Shown piece after piece: positions 58,080-64,000 of a DNA stretch of 64,000 bases. The stretch lies in contig JAIXMP010000065.1 of the NCBI GenBank assembly GCA_025677815.1, positions 62,001 through 126,000 of the forward strand. The letters run 5' to 3'. Made by a program: the position numbers and the translations under genes. This DNA is from Phascolomyces articulosus (Eukaryota > Mucoromycota > Mucoromycetes > Mucorales > Lichtheimiaceae). A model generated the notes under the pieces. That model was not told where the DNA came from. It did no database searches and was given only the letters and a program-made list of their open reading frames with translations. How positions within the stretch are numbered: the first letter of the stretch is position 1; the number at the start of each line of letters is the position of its first letter.

Positions 58080-60041
58080 TTACAAATATTTCATTCTAAT
58101 GTTACTAGAGACGGTATTTTTACCAAGTTTATTTTTTGCGTATTGGATATCATCATAGCTCACGCCGACACATGCTGAATCCACTGCAAGAAGCCGAAAA
58201 CGAGTGTTACCCGCTTTCTTATTTGCAAAAGAACGTAATCCACTTCCAGTCAGTTTTTTCGAACCCGATATTTTCAAAGAAGTTAATGATTTTGCGTTCC
58301 CAAGGGCTTTCATCATCGTATCATCCAAATGGGATAAATATTCCAATTCCAATGATTGGACAGTACAATGAGGTCGTCCCATAGCATGAACCATATTCAA
58401 TAATCCACCCTCTGGGCGCATATCCGATCGTTGAAAGAAATTACCTCCTTCTCGTTGTTCAAAAGTGGATGGGCGTATGACAATGGTACGTAGGGAACTA
58501 GTGAGCGTAGCAACAGTTTGAAACATCGCTGCTGATAGGACAATATCACCCGCTAATTCAATGTGTTCCAAAGCACCCTCCAGAGATTCAAGACGAAGCA
58601 CGTCTTCTTCTTTATAATTATTACGAGTAGTACCCATGCTACCTGTATAAGCATAAAGGGATAGGGATGTGAGGGTTCGTATTTGACTCAGTGAAATAAG
58701 AAGTGTCTTTGTCATCCATTGTGGCCAAATACATAAACTGAGTTTTTGTAATTTTGAAGTTGGATTGTTGGCATAGTAGGTCAACAGGGACATGAATGGG
58801 GTTGGGTCAGAAATGGTGGGCATAGCAACGGAGTAGGATAATTCTTCGATATGGGGTAAGGTCACCGTAGCCAAGGCTTGCCAAAATAGATTGTCTCGTT
58901 GAAATCGATTATTGTGAAAAATTTGAAGTGTGGATAATGTATTCCTTGTACGCTTTAAAAAAGGAATTAATTGATGAGGATTTGGATCACTAAAATCATC
59001 ATAATATATGAATTGTTCAAATGAGGAGGGCAATTGTTCCTTGATCATTTGATATTGTTGTTCTTGCTGTTGTTTCGGAGTCAACGTTTTGTTGATGATG
59101 GTGGAGGAACGGGCACCGACGAAATCCAATTCATCCAGATCATTGATCTCGATCTTGCAGCCATAATCCAATCGGTAAAGGTGGGGGCACAAATTCAAAA
59201 TACTTTCTACATCAAGGCTTTTGTTATGATTACTTGTTCTTGTTTGATTAATTCGAAACGTAGTTGGTGGCTCGTAGTGAAATATACTTGCGAGTCGCAA
59301 CACTCGTAAGTTTGGACAATGGTGTAAGAGAGGCTCGATTCTTGTGAAAAATTCAAATTTGATATCGAGTGTAAGACATATGAGATCAGGAAGGAGAGTC
59401 CGCTCCTTACTATGATCCATTTCCTCTTCTTTGATTACCATCTTTGTATTTTCAGCCAAGCGGATAGAAAGAAACATGAGCTGGGGACACGTACGAGCAA
59501 TTTCGAATAATGAAATATCATGCGTGTCACGCAAAATCAATTGGACAAGGTGTTCACCAAATGATGTTAACGTACTGAAAAGATATTCCGTTTTTTTTGG
59601 TAACATTTCAATTCGGCACCCTTCACTTTGTATAACTACAGAATATACATAAACACATTTCAATGAATTCTCTATCCACTATTATATACATTCATTAGGC
59701 TGTACTATGTAGAAAGAAGTATACCTACTCAATTTGGTGAAGGTACAGTCCCGTTTTTTGAGCTCATCAAAAATAACATCTGTCTTGAGTTTTTCTTCTT
59801 CTTCATACGATACATGGACGCTTTGTACATGGGGTCCCAGGCACTGTAAAAGACACGCGTTTTTCTTGACTGCCACACCTTTCGAAAAATTGACGTTTTT
59901 CCAAACATCCGTCATATAAAAAGGCGCCTTATTATACCACTCTTTACAAACACGCAGCATTTCCAAACAATCGTGTTGGTTCATGGATGAAAAGATTTGA
60001 GAATTAATCTCGAATGGTAAACGATCAAATATTTCCATCAT
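58080..60041 (-). CDS. F-box/LRR protein without TPR region
   Basis: Two exons (59729-60041 and 58080-59635) encode 622 residues. The F-box occupies residues 1-45 (F-D-R-L-P-F-E-I-N-S-Q-I-F, then L-R-V-C-K-E-W). After a short linker, leucine-rich repeats run to the end, with clear units such as L-V-Q-L-I-L-R-D, L-T-S-L-S-L-Y-A and L-T-S-L-K-I-S-G. Splicing: a GTAGGT donor in phase 1 matches an acceptor after TTCTGTAG; the next GT four bases on gives the wrong phase, and another AG at about 59661-59662 is also in phase, so the exon-two start is less sure. The gene lacks the TPR region of the copy at 32 kb. It is likely an SCF adaptor; substrate unknown. Confidence 0.75.
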
Positions 60042-60134
60042 GAATGAATTGTTGTTTTTGGATAAAGGTTCAGAAAAGTAGGAAGAAGGTAGAAAAAAGA
60101 AGTATAAACTATGCTTAAATAGTAAAAGAAAAAA

Positions 60135-60142
60135 TTACTGCG
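60135..60142 (-). promoter_or_regulatory. TTACTGCG motif upstream of F-box gene
   Basis: About 95 bp upstream of the F-box start; it matches the first block of the element upstream of HET copies 2 and 3. Only eight bases agree, so it may be chance. Confidence 0.25.
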
Positions 60143-61020
60143 CCATTTAGAGTAACCTAATAGTAAAGCACCAAACATTTTCATCACATTGGATGATTTC
60201 CCTATCTGCATAACCCACGTTTTTAAGTGTTTTAAGGAATGGGCTTCAAAAAAAACTATAATTTTTGGTCACCACCAGTCAATCGATCTGAGCATTTTGT
60301 AAACTTTACATAGCTATAACATTTTATTGTAATATCTCGAGGTGCCCTAGAGGAGTATGCCAACACGATGGCACCCCATATTTTATTCTTAATTAATAAA
60401 CAGTAATTTTATTCATGGATGAGGACCGAGAAGACAAGTAAATGTTGTATATAATATAATAATACGAGTGATGATAGTATGTCGTAATGCTACACTACTT
60501 ATTGCCCGATTGTTACATGCGTAAAATTTATAGTCTATCGTAATAGTGATAGCACTTTAAATACAGCTCTATGCGGAACACCAGGAGGATGTTTTAAAAC
60601 GGATATAAAAGCAGGGACTGTATCTTAAGAATGAAGCTGTAAGCTATTTAGCAGCCCGGTCTATATTGCGCCTGCACCATCAAATCCATTATTCATTCAT
60701 CCCCAACTGCAGCTACAATACCAACATTACATACTTATTGCGTTCTCCAGGCTAACCAAACCTCGTTGACGCCCATATTATTATTATCATAATAAGTAGT
60801 ATTAGAGTCCAAAGAATCAGTATCGTTGAAAGCGCATAAAAGTTTTTATATTTTTTTGTACCCAATAAAGAATCATCCAGCTAGAAAAAAAATACCATCC
60901 GGTCTTATCTTACTGTTCATGTTATTTTACTTAATTATTGTTATATACGATATTGATATTATGGATGTATATAAAGATTTGTTCTTACAGCTCATATTAA
61001 CTAACTAATCAACAACCATA

Positions 61021-61109
61021 TCACCATAAGAAAATTTTTGTGTGAAATTGTGTGACAAATGCATTCTCGTACAAATTCACACAAAAATTCGAAACCTTTT
61101 TTATGGTGA
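61021..61109. mobile_element. MITE-like 89-bp imperfect palindrome
   Basis: Ends TCACCATAA and TTATGGTGA are perfect 9-bp inverted repeats. Inside, 61033-61051 and 61071-61089 form a second pair of 19-bp arms with one mismatch around a 19-bp loop. No reading frame and no clear target-site duplication. It fits a nonautonomous terminal-inverted-repeat element, or a transcribed hairpin. Confidence 0.45.
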
Positions 61110-61752
61110 TTTTACATTTATTATTTCGTTGCTGAAAAGCTACTGTATATTATTCTAATAAAATAATTATTGTTTAAACATCTTTCGCAATACAAATAAC
61201 GCCACCATACAGCCACATTTCCAGATTTTAATCGATCCCAAAAATAAGATTAAATAAAGCTGAGCAGCAGTTCCTTTTATTCTATCGTGCTACGTACTAA
61301 AATAAATTACATTAAAATGTGTCGTCCAGTTGAATTTTATTCTGTTTTTTTTCTTTCCAAGACAACGTTTTATCTTTTTATTATTGTATATCAATAAGTG
61401 ACAGCAAGAATACACAGGAATACATAGCTTTGTCATAATTTTTTCAATTGGAGAACCGTCTAAAACTCTTCAATTAACTACGTCACCATCATTTAGTAGA
61501 CCGTTGTCTACACAGAAACAGGTTAAAAAAGACGAAAAAATACCTAAAGTACCCTACCCAGTTCCAATACAGTAAGGCAAAAATGTCAGTTCTTCTCTAT
61601 TATCATCACCACTTTGATTATACAAGAATATAAAGAGAAAATGGAAAAGCAAATCAACTATAGTAACCGAATTATCAACATTACCATTAATAACAGAAGG
61701 AGAGAGGAACGGCCAAGAACAACAGTATAGCGATGGTCATACATATCAAATT

Positions 61753-63817
61753 ATGTCATTACTTCCGAACAAAGTTATATATCTCATTTTTCGTTATCTC
61801 TCGGCAATGGATCTTATACGATGTTCTGGTATATGTATCCTATGGTTTGAATTTATTACTATGTCTCCAGAATTTTGGCGCTCGATTAAATGAAGATACC
61901 GGCGATTGACATCTTCGACTTTGAATAATATAATCAGTCAACAAAAAATGCAAACATTCCATACTGATGACTATCCAAAGAGTCGGACCAATTTCAAAAA
62001 GTTTGATACTTTCCAAATATTGATCAATTCGGGCCAACGATATTTTATACAGACATTATGTACGTTCTCTTCCATATGATATATTATTTTGTTTCTGGAC
62101 TGTGTGTTGCGGTGACATTTATAAATGGAAATGTAATAATATGAATGAAAATTTGAAATAATAATAGATATAAGAGATGTGTTTCTGGACAACATGTCCC
62201 ACGAGAGTACTTTATTCTTAGAATCAACGAAACAATTTCCCAATACAAAAAAAAAATCAATTTCATCAATGCCAAGTTCCCATCCTTTCAACACTTAGTA
62301 GATGATCTGTTCAATTATTGCACCAAATGGAACTTCACACATATATCTTTCTACGATGAACCAGAATACAACAATAGTCAAAGTCGTTTCTATATACCTT
62401 TAACAGCCCTCCACGTATTACCGACAAACAAAAATAATCATTATTTATATTCATTGATGCATCTCAGACTGATTGTTGTGCAAGAACAAAAATCGACTTT
62501 TCATCAACATTCCAATATTCGGAGATATACTGATCGTAGTAAACTGCAAGTGGATGACGACTACAGTAAGTTTATTCATTTTGTCGAACTTTGGAAAATA
62601 TGCCCCAATCTTGTGCATTTGTCTTTGGACATTTATTTGATCATACTTTATATGTGCTCTCACTGTGGTTTCTTTATTGACGAACTATTACAACATTGTC
62701 CTTATCTTTCTCGTTCGTGGTATATGATTCATGGGATCGTATCGGAATCAATAGCACTATTTACAAAAAGATATTGGAGCAGTGTTTTTATCATGATGGA
62801 TTATCTGGTATTGGTATCGACACAGGAACTCTCATAGGGGAACTCATCTCCATGCGTTTCAACAACAATAGAGAAGATATGAGAAAATCGCAGCGACATC
62901 ACCTTTGTTTTATCAATAATAATAATAGAATAATACAACAACAACCAGCTATGTTTTTAAACATTGAGATTTTTAAACGATGTGTCAGTACATTGAAGTT
63001 GATGCAGTTATGCTTTGGAAAAACGGACGAGGAAAAGCAACAACGCAGCAAGAAAGATTTCAATAATATCAACAAAGGTATAGGAACAACAGATTTTTCC
63101 AATCTCTTGAGTGATACTCAATGGTCAACGTTACAAGAGATTCATGTATCGCATAGTACAATCAATAGCTAATACGACTACAGATCATCATGAAATTAAG
63201 AGAGAGTATGCTTCTGCTGATTCAAATAATATTACGGGTAGTATAGAATACTTGACACAACAGAAAGACCAGGGGGAGGACTCGTCGCCATTTGCTGAAC
63301 TCTTTAAAAAATGTTCAAATTTACGTGCATTTGCCATCAACAATATTTGCTACTCTTCCATTACTTCTTCTATTGAGGAAATCAGTCACAACAGTATCTG
63401 TTAAAAGTAGATGATCGGGTTCTAAACAGTATTGCAAAGCACTGTCCTCTTATTCGTTTTATCCGTATCCTTGGTCCTTGTTATTATACTGGTGCCGGTA
63501 TTCTTGATTTTGCTACTAATGGGGGTTCTCATCTAGTTTACATGGAAATTGAAACACCACACAGAGGAGTGTCATTAAAATTTGTGACAAAACTTGAATC
63601 ACTTAAATGGTTGCATCTGTTTAACACCCCAACAGTCAAATTATCACCACTGTATCAAAAGCATTCATCTGTTTCGTCATCTATTATTATGGAAGAGAAT
63701 ATTTCCTCATCATCGCTGCTTGGTGAGGAGTTAATCAGTAATGGTGGACTAGACTCTGTAAAAGTACTCCTCAATGACCGCGATGGCAAATTATTCATTG
63801 AAGAAGCCTGTGATTAG
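61753..63817 (+). pseudogene. Broken F-box/LRR gene
   Basis: The frame opens M-S-L-L-P-N-K-V-I-Y-L-I-F-R-Y-L, a good F-box, but a TGA at 61891-61893 stops it; the same frame reads on sensibly (R-Y-R-R-L-T-S-S-T-L-N-N) to a GTACGT donor near 62060. After the intron, LRR-like sequence resumes by about 62220 (I-N-F-I-N-A-K-F-P-S-F-Q-H-L). The frame then shifts near 62715, near 63160 and near 63395, with LRR units on each side (I-C-P-N-L-V-H-L-S-L; K-C-S-N-L-R-A-F; H-C-P-L-I-R-F-I-R-I-L; L-E-S-L-K-W-L-H-L). The last frame ends at a TAG at 63815-63817. One stop plus three shifts make assembly error unlikely for all. The layout matches the intact F-box genes in this window. Confidence 0.7.
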
Positions 63818-64000
63818 TTATATTTGAAAAAGTACGTAAATAAAAAACACATAGTTTTGCTTCTCGTGTGGCTCCCAAATTTATACAAATGTGTATGATA
63901 GCTACAGTCTTTCCTCTTTAGTACCAAAAAAGATATCTACCTTGAAATTTTTAGCAGAGAACTCAAAGTTATATATTTAGTGTCGCTGGATAGATATTTG

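Larger units (their letters stand above)
60042..61752. other. Spacer with promoter motif and palindrome
   Basis: F-box gene promoter on the left (TTACTGCG at 60135-60142), then AT-rich DNA containing the 89-bp palindromic element at 61021-61109. No gene seen. Confidence 0.5.

Noticed and set aside
1..64000. CRISPR array, rRNA, autonomous transposon or retroelement
   Set aside because: No regularly spaced repeats, no rRNA-like sequence, and no transposase, integrase or reverse-transcriptase motif seen in either strand.

Overview
The window is nuclear DNA of a filamentous fungus, most likely an early-diverging one of the Mucoromycota (Mucorales; a Lichtheimia-like relative is my guess). The reasons are short introns of about 60-270 bp with GTRNGT...YAG ends, AT-rich intergenic DNA full of homopolymer and trinucleotide runs, His/Gln/Asn/Ser-rich zinc-cluster regulators, TPR/F-box/LRR proteins and a family of HET-type proteins. 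I saw no tRNA, rRNA, CRISPR array or intact transposon.

Layout. (1) About 1-25 kb is gene-dense: a HET-domain protein (+), ribosomal protein eL8 (-), a Zn2Cys6/MHR regulator (-), an aminodeoxychorismate-lyase-like PLP enzyme (-) divergent from an alpha/beta hydrolase with an altered nucleophile (+), a mitochondrial PPR protein (+), an ERT1/AcuK-type zinc-cluster protein (-) divergent from an ATG15-like vacuolar lipase (+), a Gyp5-like TBC RabGAP (+) and a large MHR protein with no zinc cluster (-). (2) About 25-32 kb is gene-poor and holds one possible tiny two-exon gene and scattered coding-like relics. (3) 32-41 kb carries a TPR/F-box/LRR protein (+) and two further HET paralogues in tandem (-). 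(4) 41-51 kb is gene-poor around cofactor-independent phosphoglycerate mutase (+, 45.2-47.2 kb); a decayed gene lies near 49-50 kb. (5) 51-60 kb has a Q-rich NPF/zinc-finger protein interrupted by an in-frame TAA or a small intron (-), a WWE-like protein (+), a Sec14/CRAL-TRIO protein (-) and an F-box/LRR protein (-). (6) 61.7 kb to the window end holds a broken F-box/LRR gene (+), preceded by an 89-bp MITE-like palindrome.

Biology. Housekeeping genes (eL8, phosphoglycerate mutase, Sec14-like, RabGAP, ATG15) are interspersed with two expanded, fast-evolving families: HET proteins (three copies) and F-box/LRR proteins (two intact, one broken). In other fungi HET domains execute allorecognition or innate-immune-like cell death. 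The HET array, with short promoter motifs shared between HET copies and one F-box gene, is the most interesting system here. Multi-exon models were spliced by eye; in each, donor and acceptor phases agree and the total coding length divides by three. Domain names are from memory of family motifs, not from searches.
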